Assembly (NCBI GenBank): GCA_949752745.1
Contig: OX457026.1
Location: 69,496,591 to 69,560,590, forward strand
Source of the DNA: Protula sp. h YS-2021
Taxonomy: Eukaryota; Annelida; Polychaeta; Sabellida; Serpulidae
DNA: 64,000 nucleotides
Reading direction: 5' to 3'
Position 1 is the first letter of the stretch. Each line of letters starts with the position of its first letter. Below the pieces are notes generated by a model. That model did not search any database. It saw only the letters and a program-made list of their open reading frames with translations, and was not told where the DNA came from. The translations under genes were made by a program, and so were the position numbers. Below are positions 49,360 to 60,440 of this stretch, piece by piece.

Positions 49360-49795
49360 GCCCACCCATCGTTGATCTAGGGTTGCAACGTTAGACCGAC
49401 CATACCACAACATTGTTGTACTCTGGTTGCGATTAGCCACAACCATAGATCAACGTATAACCAACGTCTCTGACACAGCGTTGAATAGACGTTGGGTTTT
49501 AAGCAACCAAAACGGAACTTTCTCAAGCGTCTAATCAACGTATTTGGTACAACATTGAATTGATGTCGGAAAGAAGAAGTTTGATATGCGTCGAAAACCG
49601 ACGTTGCATATACGCTTCCCCGACGGCTATGCAACGTCGTTGTTTCAACTTGCATTTGCAACCTTTTCTCAAAGCTGAACGTTGGAAGGTAGACGTTGTT
49701 TCGATGTCCATAACCAACCAAAACTCGGCTCTGATCCGATGCCGGGTGCGACGTCTATCCAACGTTGGTCCATCGTCACAATGTTTACTTGGTAC
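49360..49795. repeat. dispersed repeat with reiterated CAACGTT/AACGTC motifs
   Basis: Dense direct and inverted copies of CAACGTT, AACGTCT, GACGTTG and CAACATTG. The composition matches 9780-10200. Overlapping frames of 85-114 codons on both strands come from this repeat. A transposon end region is likely, but no transposase is visible. Confidence 0.5.
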
Positions 49796-49799
49796 GCTG

Positions 49800-52370
49800 G
49801 AGACACACTTCATATAAAAATAGTTCACCAGTTACATTTCTATTCTCTGAAGAAAACATCTCATCTGAGAGATATTATGTAATCATAGTATTTATATGAT
49901 CTGATGTGTTGTCAAATGATAGCCACTGAATACTTGTAAAAGGTGATGCTATGATTTCTAGTTCTTTACAAATTGAACATTGCTCTGATAGTTAGCAGAC
50001 GAGCTGTAGGAGAAGAATGTGTAAAAGATATGGGGGGAGGGGGGTTCCTAAATGATTTTCAGTTTATCAGAGGGGGCAGGGTATTAGGATCAATTGTGAA
50101 TGAATTGGCTGAAATATCTCCACCCACTGAGTAAAGATTAGAGCCTAACCAAGTTGAAGAGACCTGAATCCCCTTCCAAAGAAATAATTAATTAGCTCTC
50201 TTTATAATCTGTCAATTATACGTTAACTTAATATTATTATTGATGGTGATTATGATTACTGTCACCCTTTAACCATTGTTAACTCTGCCCACTTAAGTTG
50301 TGAGGGATTCCTGAAATTATCTTGATTTTTCTGGTGATTTAATGACCGCGGTGTTGATTGTGATATGTGAAGAGAAACTGTCAGAATGAAATTTTTTCTG
50401 AGCATGTTTCCCCATAGTTGACTAAAAGAGTGGATGGCAAAATATGAATAAACAATGTCGTAATGTTTTGGATTTTATGTCTTTTTATCAGTTTCCCGCT
50501 TAAAATCATGAATCCATTGTCACAGTGAAAACAACTAGCTAACATTTTAATTTAACAGATGGCAAGTTGGAATAAATCCAAGAAAAATGTTTGTGGCAAT
50601 GTTACTTAACGATCTTCCTAATAAAGACATAGTGCATTCCACTCATACGATCAAAGCAACATTACAGGTTGTTGAAGTGGCAAGTAATCTTGCTTTTCAC
50701 TCTTTAATTATGATGTGTTTTTTCTTCGGGCAGTTAAGCTCTGTAGATGTTTTATATCATTTTTTACAGGTTTCTGTTTACGTGTCCTGACGTTTATTCC
50801 AGTGCAACTCGTATTTGCCAACGCCATGAAGTGAATTACGAGAACATATGGTGCGACGCCAGTCCTAGGCACGCGTTACGTGTTTATATTTATATTTAAA
50901 GTAGCATGGGGTTAGCTGTGTTTCTTAGTCCATTTTTACTTTCATTGACTTTCCTAATATTATTATTCTCCCAAGTTCTTGTAGTTTCTGCGTTTTCACC
51001 CCTACAAAAACCTCTCAATCATACGTGTTAATTATAATATGGTCTCTTATTCGTTTTGTCATTGTCAGATATTAAAGGCTATGCAGGATATTTTGTTCAC
51101 ATATCAACACACACACACACACACAAAAAAAAATGCCCATGGTATAAAAGCTGGAATTGCTGGATAGTTTACAAACGGGTTATCATTACACACGCCTAAT
51201 TGGCACCGGTGTGTTCTTTTCACGCTTACTTGTTTTAGGGAGATCCTTTGCGTGGTTAATAAAGTATGCCGATGAAGCCTCTTGAACTACACTCTCCTTT
51301 GCCACGAATGCAGTGATCCAAATCGTTTTGATGTATGCAAACTTAGCTATGCAGTAACTATAACAAGTATAGATATTACAAGATTTTAACAGTACTAAAG
51401 ATTGCCAAGTCTCAATACATTAACGTGTATATTTTGTTAAGTTTTCCAAATTTCGGAAAAAGTTGCAGGGAAGGGAAGTGTCTGAAGTGTTTGAGGGTGT
51501 GACTGAAGTCCCTATACATAATAAAAACGACCGAACGCAATGCAACGGTTATTTCGAAAAGATCGCTCGTGGGAAAGAACATATCATTTAACATTTTGCT
51601 AAAATGTTTGAAGCTTGAAAATTTTGCATCATAATTAATACATTTTACGGCCAGTTAGAAATCTTGGCGCAGATTTCGGGTTTATGTTACAAAAAAAAAA
51701 AAAAAGACCCACTCAACTATGGAAATCTGCCTGTGTATCCACCCAATCGCGGGACCCAGGGATAAAAAATCTCTTCACTGCGATTATAAAAGGTAGCTGC
51801 TCTGTTCATTTCTTTAATTACATTTCTCTGAAATATGAGAAGGGAGTGAAACTGAGAGGGCGGGGGGGGGGGGGGGGGGTGTCTAAATCCTTGCAAAATC
51901 TGTCAAATCATCATGTTTAGTCGTACGAAGCTTCGCTTAAAAAACGCCAAGATGTATTTCACCCTCCTCACCAAAATGCTGAATGCGAACAACTGCGCAA
52001 AAAGAAACAAAAAAACAAAAACAAAAAAAAAACAAACAAAAAAAACAACAACAACTACGTACCCGCCTCCCCCTTTCAAAGCAAAAAACTAGATACAGGC
52101 ATTGCCATTTTAAGTTATGAGTATGGCACATAAGACACTTGTTACGAAAATTCGCATGCTGGATTCCGTTCAACTCAGATTTGTTTACATCATCGGATGG
52201 CCTGAAAAGTGAAGACCACATTTGTGCTACTGTCTCAGTGTGCATTCTCAGAAATACACAGGGATTACGCAAACTGTACCGAAGACGTCTTCCACTGCGT
52301 TGTTTATTTACCGAATCACGTTCTATTTAGAGATGCAATGCCGGTACATCAAAGGCTGAAAAGGCCTTGA
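49800..52370. other. non-coding DNA upstream of Myc
   Basis: No gene is supported. It holds a (CA)n microsatellite at 51107-51124, an A run at about 51690-51704, a G run at about 51862-51879 and an AAAAACAAAAA-rich stretch at 52005-52055. Regulatory sequence for the downstream gene may lie here but cannot be pinpointed by eye. Confidence 0.5.
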
Positions 52371-52375
52371 CTCTG

Positions 52376-52461
52376 ATTGGAGAAGGCTGTGTGTACACGA
52401 CACAGTGATACACACACACAGCCAGTATGCTCCGCCTACTCCTTTTCCCGCGTCTTATAAT
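52376..52461 (+). promoter_or_regulatory. candidate Myc promoter: CCAAT, E2F, TATA-like
   Basis: ATTGG (reverse CCAAT) lies at 52376-52380, CCGCC at about 52432, a consensus E2F site TTTTCCCGC at 52443-52451, and TTATAAT at 52455-52461. This spacing would place a start site near 52485, about 900 bp before the first coding exon. Vertebrate MYC promoters are also E2F-controlled through a TTTCCCGC-type site. The assignment rests on motifs and position only; no transcript data are available. Confidence 0.4.
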
Positions 52462-53415
52462 GAGGCTAAGTACATTTGCCTATATCTACGCGACAAAAAA
52501 AGTTCGACCGGCTTTTACAATTTTTATGAAAAGTATGCGCTACAAATGAAATAAATAACAATTTTTAAGTTGAAAAATATATTTTTAATAATAAACGTGT
52601 GTTGTCATTTGGAACAAATGTCTTCTCAATGTTGTTGGATATCCCGCCCAATTAGCGCATGAATACATTTGTCTTGATCTGTTCGGCTAGACTGAAATGG
52701 TTTTCATAGGAATGCAGTATATGCATTGGTGAGTTTTATTTTGGTCACTCGCGGCTTCGGAGGTGTTGACAAATAATTCTCGTTCCCAGAAACATATTTG
52801 GATAAAGTGTTTTACTTTATGTCCTTCGGTTATACGTTCACTAAGGATAGTTCAGCTACAATTGCAACAACGGACATTACTTGGAAACGGAACAAAACAA
52901 CATTGTAATTTCCACGTGAAAATTAAATGTCCGTATTTGGGTCATTGGTTACATACGCCTTCAGGAAGCCGGCATCAAATTTCTGAGGTAATTTAGAAAA
53001 GTAAAACGGAACATCCAATGTATATGAGAGACAAAAGTTTGTCAATTCAATTTCTGTATTTTCATGTAAAAGTGAGTACGAATGCAGCTTAATTTGCAGA
53101 TATTTCGCAATATTTAGTGGGTGGTTTCGTAAGACTTTGACATTTGCTTGGCCCGGCCTGCCAGCATTGGATCAATAGGACGATAACCATGCAATTGCAG
53201 TGTGGTGTTTGTGTTGTCTAAGTGAATACTGCGATATCTTAACATATAATTTGTTGCTGCGCAAAATGTTACGAGTTGTGGTGCAATGCCCAATCAGATA
53301 TACTGTATACAATTCGCGCACTTGTCATGATTCATTGTAACTAAGTTCTACCAAATGCATAACGTTGTCAAATCATTTATTATTTCAGAGAACCCCCGGA
53401 AAGCTTCATGTTGCA
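52462..53415 (+). other. putative Myc 5' UTR, non-coding exon 1 and intron 1
   Basis: The coding exon is preceded by a good acceptor, ATTTATTATTTCAG, ending at 53388. Possible donors for a non-coding first exon are GTGAGT at about 52730, GTAATT at about 52986 and GTGAGT at about 53071. A CACGTG E-box lies at 52913-52918. Short upstream frames show no homology. Vertebrate MYC likewise has a non-coding first exon. Confidence 0.4.
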
Positions 53416-54055
53416 ATGCTTCACCCAAATCAAGTCGCCATGGATGATTTTCACTCCGTTGAATCGTGCGTGTTCAACTTGGAACCGGATCCGGATAGGG
53501 AGTTTTACGACAGTGGTTCGGACAAGGAATTCTTAGAGAAACATTCTGTGGATTTATGGGCAAAGTGTTCTTGTAAAGAGACGCACTCGTTTAACTTGCT
53601 TACCCCACCAACATCCCCGCACCACGACTCGTTCAGTGACAGCCAAGTTCCAGACAACTTTCTCGATGTGAATCGCGTCGACGATGAAACCCTCACACGG
53701 GCATTTCTCGAGGCCTCAAATGACATATTCAGCGATATCAAACTGGACACCGATATGGATACACTCACTTCGAATTTGATACAAGATTGTATGTGGTCAG
53801 CACCTGGTTTAGCTGCAGCGGGTTTCGGAATACCGACAGGTGTCGGTAAAAACGTTCGATCGGTAGATATCAATAGCAACAATATTCTGGATAAAAAGTC
53901 GCATTTGGATATCAGTAGTACCGAGTGTGTGGATCCAACAGTTGTTTTCCCTGCCACGTCACGGAATAATTCACCAGTGCCCGGACTTCCGGAGTCAATA
54001 AGCCCAGGGAACGACGACTGGCCAGGATTAGAAACGCCCTCAGCCTCGGAATCAG
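53416..54055 (+). CDS. MYC: Myc proto-oncogene protein, first coding exon (residues 1-213 plus 1 nt)
   Basis: Encodes the transactivation half of Myc, the nuclear bHLH-zipper factor that pairs with Max on CACGTG E-boxes to drive growth genes. MB0-like sequence covers about residues 11-31 (HSVESCVF...DREFY). MB1 covers 45-68, with LLTPPTSP giving T63 and S67, the equivalents of human T58/S62 in the Fbw7 phosphodegron. MB2 covers about 115-136 (NLIQDCMWSAPGLAAA), the cofactor-recruiting box. The exon starts after TTTCAG at 53388. I chose ATG 53416; ATG 53440 (GCCATGG, residue 9) has the better start context. No in-frame stop separates 53389 from 53416, so a coding upstream exon is not excluded. 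The donor is TCAG|GTGTGT at 54055/54056, phase 1. Confidence 0.93.
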
Positions 54056-55431
54056 GTGTGTATTCAGTGTTCATACACTTCAGTAGTATACGCGGAAGAG
54101 AATATAAACTTCGTCACATTAGATCATAATTGGTGACAATAAAATGGCATGGGGTTTTTGGTTGGTTGAGGGGGCTCAACCAAATAAGCTGGACGAAAAG
54201 TCAGTCTGTCGAATGCTCCATGTTTCGCGACAATGGACAAATGAATTTTTTCAGCTTCAGATATTGTTTCATCAGTTTCTATATCAATTACCATTTTGGA
54301 TGTGCTGAAACAATTCTTCCCCACCCCTCCTCCTGTCAATATTGATGCCAGTTTGTTGGCCGTGTTATCACAACATCGGGGTTGAGATTTAGCGGTCGCT
54401 TATGGCGACTAAGTTTTTCGAGTTGGTCGCCCGAGTGGGGACTGACTTTTTTTCTGAGTATTTTCAGGTAAATACTGTTGATTACTTGAAACACCATTTC
54501 GTTGATTTTTCATGTGACGCGGGCTAGACAAATTTTGCCAAAATCCGGCCAGGCGACTAAATTTACAAAGCTGGTCGCCCTCCGGGCCACCAGAAAATTA
54601 TACGAAGTCTCAACCCTGAACATGGTATAATATTTAAACCAATATAGTACCTGTACTTGTATTATTGACTAAAAATAAAATCAGTGTAGATATGATGCAT
54701 TTTTTTGGATTTGACTTTTTTTTGCGATGGGTAGTTGTCCGGGGTTTGAAGTTTTCTTCCCCGCCCCGAGTACCAAGACCAACTTTTGCTTCGAGTCCGA
54801 TGTCTTGCAGCGTTACTCATTCCGCAGCTTTACTCATCTCTGCACTGAAGTGTGTGCATCTTGATCTAATTGGTCCAGTCATCTGTACCTCGGGCTAAAT
54901 CGTTACACATTTTTTCTTTCGTGGAGGGCTTGTAGTCGAAGTAGGTTTTTAGTTTTTTTTTTGTTTTTTTTTCCAACACTAAACGTGGAACCCTTGCTTT
55001 CTGGCAGCAGATTTGAGGCCTCCACTGGAGTCGTTGAGTATAATACGTGAATTGTATAGTAAAACAGTGGAACGGAAAGGTTAGCTAGAGGCTTATGTGT
55101 TTAGGGAAGTGCTCAAGGTTCATGAATAAAATGATTCAGACACTGTTCTGATTCAGGTCAACTCGGTAGAATAAGAACCGCATCTAGGGTATTTTGAAGG
55201 CAATGCTACGGCGTTCCACTTTATGAAGGCAACGCGTGCGGCAGTCGATGGGAGCCTTGGGTGTGAAAATCGATAAAAATCAGATTGATCCGTTTACTGT
55301 CTTGAAATTTGCCATGATTGAAGAGTCCTATATTTGTAATTCCTCTGTGTATATATAGGTAGCGGTGTAACTTGCAACTAAATTAAAGACACGCCAAAAT
55401 GTTCTATTTGGCTTTATATTTCTGTTCACAG
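54056..55431 (+). other. Myc intron between the two coding exons
   Basis: The intron is 1,376 bp and runs from GTGTGT to a TATATTTCTGTTCACAG acceptor ending at 55431. It is phase 1 and interrupts the protein just before the acidic EEEIDVV block, as in vertebrate MYC genes. It contains the inverted-repeat element at 54377-54618 and T-rich stretches. Small frames inside it are not supported as genes. Confidence 0.9.
54377..54618. mobile_element. MITE inside the Myc intron
   Basis: A 242-bp element flanked by AACAT on both sides (54372-54376 and 54619-54623). Its termini are inverted repeats: CGGGGTTGAGATTT on the left and CAGGGTTGAGACTT on the right in reverse complement. Subterminal motifs are also inverted: GGCGACTAAGTTT and TGGTCGCCC against TTTAGTCGCCTGG and GGGCGACCAG. 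No coding capacity. The superfamily is not assigned. Confidence 0.65.
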
Positions 55432-56192
55432 ACGAGGAAGAAATTGATGTGGTTGGTGTAGCAGACAAATCCAGCCGAGCTTACAAGCGTTCGTCGCCGG
55501 CGTTGACTGGTTCTATAAAGAGCCGACCGTCGATCAAAGTGGTGAACAATGGACAGAACACCATTATTCAGGCCAACCTGCCTGCCACAACGTCCATGTC
55601 AGCACAAGTAGCGGCTCTGCACAATTACAGCTCCACAACGCCCTCAATCAAGTCGCACAGCTGCCTCAAAACCTCGCTGTCGGCGCCGCACACACCGTCC
55701 AGTCATGGGCACTCGCTGAAGCGCTCCCGGCCCTTCTCTTCCAGTCCCACGTCCCCGCAACTGTGCAAGAAGCAAAGACTCGTGCCCGAGAAGCATCGGG
55801 TTATCACCACAGAAAGGGACCTTCATTCTGTTGTGCGCAAATTAAATAGCTCTGGACGCAAACCAAAGTGTAGTGATACACACAGTTATAGTCGAAGTAG
55901 TTCAGACAATGAAGATGTGACGGAGAATGGCAAACGCGCATATCATAACGTGTTGGAGAGGAAACGACGGGACGATCTACGGCACAGTTTTCACATGTTG
56001 CGCTGTGCGGTGCCCCATATAAAAGACAACGAGAGAGCACCCAAGATGGTGGTTCTCAATACGTCCACAGAGTTCGTCTTAGAATTGACTCGTCAAAATC
56101 AGGCGCTAAATGCCGAATTTCAAAGACAGAAGCACATTCAAGAACAACTAAAACGGAAGTTGTCACAATTGCGGCGAGATGCCGCGTATTAA
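55432..56192 (+). CDS. MYC: Myc proto-oncogene protein, second coding exon (residues 214-466)
   Basis: Completes the codon split by the intron (G|AC, Asp214) and continues EEEIDVV (215-221), the conserved acidic block of Myc proteins. A Ser/Thr/Pro-rich linker follows, with a basic nuclear-localisation-like CKKQR (about 325-329) and a region like MB4 before the basic region (about 359-382). The bHLH starts near 381. H385, E389 and R393 in HNVLERKRR are the E-box-reading residues. The loop KDNERAPK is typical of Myc. The leucine zipper runs from about 430 to 462 (QEQLKRKLSQL). Stop TAA is at 56190-56192. The total of about 466 residues compares with 439 for human c-Myc. Confidence 0.96.
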
Positions 56193-57010
56193 TTGGTAAG
56201 AAATGAAATTTGTACAGTGTGTTACGTAACTTTTTCACAGCATTTCTCTTGCATAGTGTGTGTATACATTTGTTGGACATTCGTTTGTTGTATGTGTGTT
56301 TCCTTGTTTTGTTTCTTTGGACAATGTGCTGCCACTGGGCATTTATGGATACTCTTTGCTAGCGCTTTGCCAGATTGTTACTACACGGGACAGGAAATAG
56401 CAGTGCGAGGGCTGAATATACAAGGCCATCGATACTTGCGTATTCTACAATGCGGCTGCCTGTATTGTTGTTTTTTGTCCTGTGCAAGGATATCCTCTTG
56501 TTATCTTCTCAAATTCGAGAATCCCAATTATTGCATTTTAACCATTAGCCTAGCGGGAATAGGTTCAAGATTGTACACATTTTTAGGCTGCGAGATTCTT
56601 TTAGGATAATGTTCAGATTCCTAGTAATATCAACGATGGTCTTAAAACATCCTTAGTAAACTTTCTACATTTATCAGTTTTCCCAGAAAGTGTTCTCTTC
56701 TACCGCCGAATGTAGATCAGTAGAAGTAGACTTTTTTTACAAAGGGTAACAGTACTTCGTATGTTTGAGTATTTAATTTAGGTTGGCTATGTTTTTTTTC
56801 CCTTCATCTGGGGGAGACAACTGTTGTCAAACCCATGTGCATAAGGGTCCGGTACAATTTTCAGTATATGGTTGAATACGATGATTTTTCTGGGTTGATA
56901 CTTGAGGCTTTTGACGAGTGTAAATGTCTGGTTTTACCGAGGTTTTGTACTTGTATATGCTAGCTCAAGATATGTAAAAAATAAAAATAGCTATTTAAGA
57001 ATTTTGTAAA
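56193..57010 (+). other. Myc 3' UTR (approximate)
   Basis: An AATAAA polyadenylation signal lies at 56980-56985, about 790 nt after the stop, and another at 57814-57819 that could serve a longer transcript. The UTR is U-rich with several UAUUUA-type motifs, as expected of unstable mRNAs. Immediately after the stop there is a donor-like TTGGTAAGA (about 56193-56201), and the Myc reading phase stays open for 138 codons. Confidence 0.55.
56980..56985 (+). terminator. polyadenylation signal AATAAA, candidate for Myc
   Basis: The first canonical AATAAA downstream of the Myc stop. A U-rich segment follows within 30 nt. A second AATAAA at 57814-57819 is an alternative. Confidence 0.45.
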
Positions 57011-57019
57011 GATCCACCA

Positions 57020-60000
57020 AAGACTGAGGCTTATTTTTGCTACATCTGAACTTCAGTAACGTGTATATACGTGAACGTTTGAAAATTGCAGTGAATATGT
57101 TTATTTCAATTAAGTTAGTATATAATCTGGTCATTACTTTTAACAGTAAGTTTAATTTTGTAATGTAGAAATACAGAGTATGTTTCTTTTTTCATCTTAT
57201 CTTTTCTTTGGTTTTTTTCTTAGTTTCCTCCTTGTTCAGTTTAAAAATACAGTGGGCAGAAATTGAACTGAACTCGGTTAAAATGTGGTCGGGTTGATCG
57301 GAATATCGATATCAGTAAAATGAAAATTTCTTGAGTGAAGATAAAATGTATTAACAGATGCTAAAAAAATGTATACAAGGGGTTTTATGTATAATACGAT
57401 TGGACTAGCGTAGAGTAGCTTTTTGAGCTTATAAGAAAAAAAAAACACTTAAAATTGTTAGAAAAAAATCCAAGTCGGTGTAGTAAAAAGGAAAAAAAAA
57501 AAAAAGAAGAAAAGAAAAACAGACAAACAAAAGTTGAAATTGTTTAAAAATGTTAGTCCTGATCCCGTGGAGGTCACTTTTAAGGTTCGGAATTGATATT
57601 ATAAGATAATAGGACAAAAAAAAAAGTACAAAAAAAAAATACAAAAAAAAAATGGAAACAAAATAGTCATTTTCTTTCATTAAATTTGTACAATGGATTT
57701 CTTATTGTTTATTGCAATATTAGTTTATTATAGCTGTATAAAGTCTTATTTTGTATACATCTTTATTTTTGTTCAGGTATATTATTAACCACTTTTGTGT
57801 GTTCATTTCCTGCAATAAAGTTATTGGAGTGAAGAAAACGCTTTTCTATCTGGGTTTTGACCAAGGGATCCTAATGACTTCAAGTTGTATGTCTCGCGCA
57901 TTAACTGCATTCCCTTCTATACACACTGTGACAAGTTTACATAATTAATCCCTGTCAGAGGATGTGTTGTGGGATGTTTGGGTAATAAATTTTGGTTAAA
58001 AAATGGTCCTGGGCCACGTGTAAGTGCTAGGAGTAAAAGGGAATGCTTCAGCTCTGCCGCGGAATAATCATGCCCTGCGGTATCCTGTCCCATGTCCAGC
58101 TGAGCACTTTTTTCCCGATTGATTGTGAAAAATCAGCTCAGCTGAATGGCCACATTTGAACACATGAAGAGGCTCTGGACAAAACTTACTTCATATCGTA
58201 GGTATCCTCTGGGCCATTTCCTGGGTTAATATCTTAGTGGTGAATTTGGGAATCTGTGCGCCTAGTCCTGCTCACAACTAACTGGACGCTGTTCTCTGGC
58301 ACACGTATCTTTAATAAACTATTTCTAGGCAAAAAAGCAGTGATCATTCAGTTACTTGTAATTTTGCAATGCTTAGATACTAAAAGCCTACCCTTAGAAA
58401 CAAGGATCTGTCCAGACGTTTGAAAATAGTTCAGCACACATCAGTGTGAAGTCAGTAGATTATTTACTAATTTTAGTCAACCCACGTATTTGAATAATGA
58501 AACACGTATTAATTGCCATTTTGTGTGAACCAAATTTCAATGTTTATATGGTCAAATCTGGGGGACCATGCTGTAATTGACGTCGGAATACATCTAAGAC
58601 GAAAGCAATTCTTTACGAGTCCAGGAAAGTTCCTTCCTTAACTCGAAGTTCATCCGTTAAAATAACATTGATCAGTGTTGGAATTTTAATCGCATGTAAA
58701 GTTCGGAATACAGACAATAATTGAATTGCAGACTTCTGCAAAAGTTTCACCCAGAATTTCACAATGTAGTACGGTTAATTTTCCACCGAGGCTTAACTGA
58801 TTCATTTCGCTGTGATCCCGCATCCAAAAAAAGTTTTTATGTCATTTATACTAAATCAATGTCGAAAAAACTAACCTCTAATTTTGATTAATTTAAGGAG
58901 AGCATTGATTTAGTCATTGGGATGGAAGGAGTGAATTTCAATTGTTGCAGACCCTAGTGTTCGAAATAATGAAAAATGAAATGGCTAAGACTACTGCATG
59001 GCTCAACAGATTCTATTCTATGCCACATCTTTTTAATAGACTGTCAAAAACAAACAAAAAAAATCAAACAAAAAGCATTGGAGTAGCAATGAAGTGTTTG
59101 CATTGCTGTCTTTTCTTCTTTGTCTTCTTCAGCTTCTTCCACTTCTTGTTCTTCATTTTGTTTTCATTTCTCTTCTTCCATCATCCCGACCCACTAATCC
59201 GGTCCCGCATGAATTTGAAATATAAGTAAGCTTTTGGGCGTAGCTTTCTCTCCTCTCCAGCACTTACCTGAACAGGCAAATGGGGTTAATTCGAATATTA
59301 CTGCAAGTGTGGCATCTGAGTCAGGATTAAAACTCGAAATAACAGACTTTGTTAGAAACCTCGGAGTTACGAAGCCAAATGTTTTCTGACAAACAGAATG
59401 CATTGTCCGTTCAAAAGCTTGTAACTCACGTAAAATAACTTGAAGGAGATTTAGGCGAAAAAAATAACATCATCCCGTCGACTTGTCACTAAACAGCAAA
59501 TAAAAATAGAAGAAACCCTGACAAAGATTGGAAATATAGGGCGACCAGCCAGGAGTGTAAAATGTGAAGGTGAATAGGATTTGCCTATTTTCATTAAAAA
59601 AAAAAAACACTTCAAAGGCTTCAAAGTAGCTACGTATAAACTGATAAAATAACTATTCTGTCATACTGACATTTTATACAACCATGAAGACATTTTGCGA
59701 ATGCCGGGTAATCGAAATTGCCAGGAAGGAAAAAGTACGGTCCTGCCGGATCTATTTTTTTCGAAAAATAAATATATAAATAAATAGAAGGATCGCTACA
59801 AAAGTTAATTGTACAGTTAACAGATTCTGTTAACTGCTCCGTTGGCAACCAGAACATCCGAAAGTAAATGAATACAAACATATCCTATTTAATAAACAGA
59901 GCTGCGTTCAGAATTGATTGCGTGGCACAGCTAGATAACCGATTTTCACTTCTAGGACTACAATTAACTTAATTTGACCTGTCGGGTCAAATCCTCAACC

Positions 60001-60290
60001 GGAGGCTCCTTTCCTTTTTGTGTTAAAGTGCAATTGTTTAATGTGTGGGGATCTTGATGTTTAATTGCTGTGAAAGAATCAGAGCACTGTGTGCGACCTC
60101 CGCAACAGGTACATAGTGGATTATCTAAGGGGAATGGCTCGCCACCCACAACTCGTATTGAACATTTCGAACTGTAGATACAAAACCAGTAGTGCGACGG
60201 AGGGTATTTTGTTGTTTTTATTGTTTCATCACTAACTCAATCGATTACATGTACCTGCGCAAAAAATACAATCGGCGGGGGGTTTCGCCT
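57020..60290. other. non-coding DNA downstream of Myc
   Basis: AT-rich with A-rich stretches near 57435-57510 and 57615-57660. A 95-codon frame at 58942-59229 is F-rich low complexity over a TTCTTC stretch. A CACGTG occurs at about 58014. No gene is supported. Confidence 0.5.
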
Positions 60291-60303
60291 CATCTAGAAC
60301 GGG

Positions 60304-60440
60304 TGTAACAGCCCCAAGATATACCTTTTGACTGCTTTATACCCGGGTACCACTGGGCTAGCCTATATTATACCCCGGGTATAATATGGGCTAGCCTAAA
60401 ATATACCTCTCACACTCAGATTATACCCCGCCTTCTCTCA
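60304..60440 (+). mobile_element. solo end of a Ginger-like element
   Basis: TGTAACAGCCCC at 60304 begins a C/G-rich block with GATATACC, TTTATACCCGGGTA and CAGATTATACCCC. A 23-bp palindrome centred on CCCCGGG (60365-60387) sits between two GGGCTAGCCT copies. TGTAACAG and CAGATTATACCCC match the termini and subterminal arrays of the element at 29773-30775. No second end was found. Confidence 0.45.

Noticed and set aside
53505..54074. 189-codon minus-strand frame opposite the first Myc coding exon
   Set aside because: Antisense shadow; the + strand carries MB0, MB1 and MB2 and correct splice sites.
55644..56040. Minus-strand frames inside the second Myc coding exon
   Set aside because: Shadows of the well-supported Myc coding sequence.
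58942..59229. 95-codon Phe-rich frame
   Set aside because: Arises from a TTCTTC-rich stretch; low complexity.
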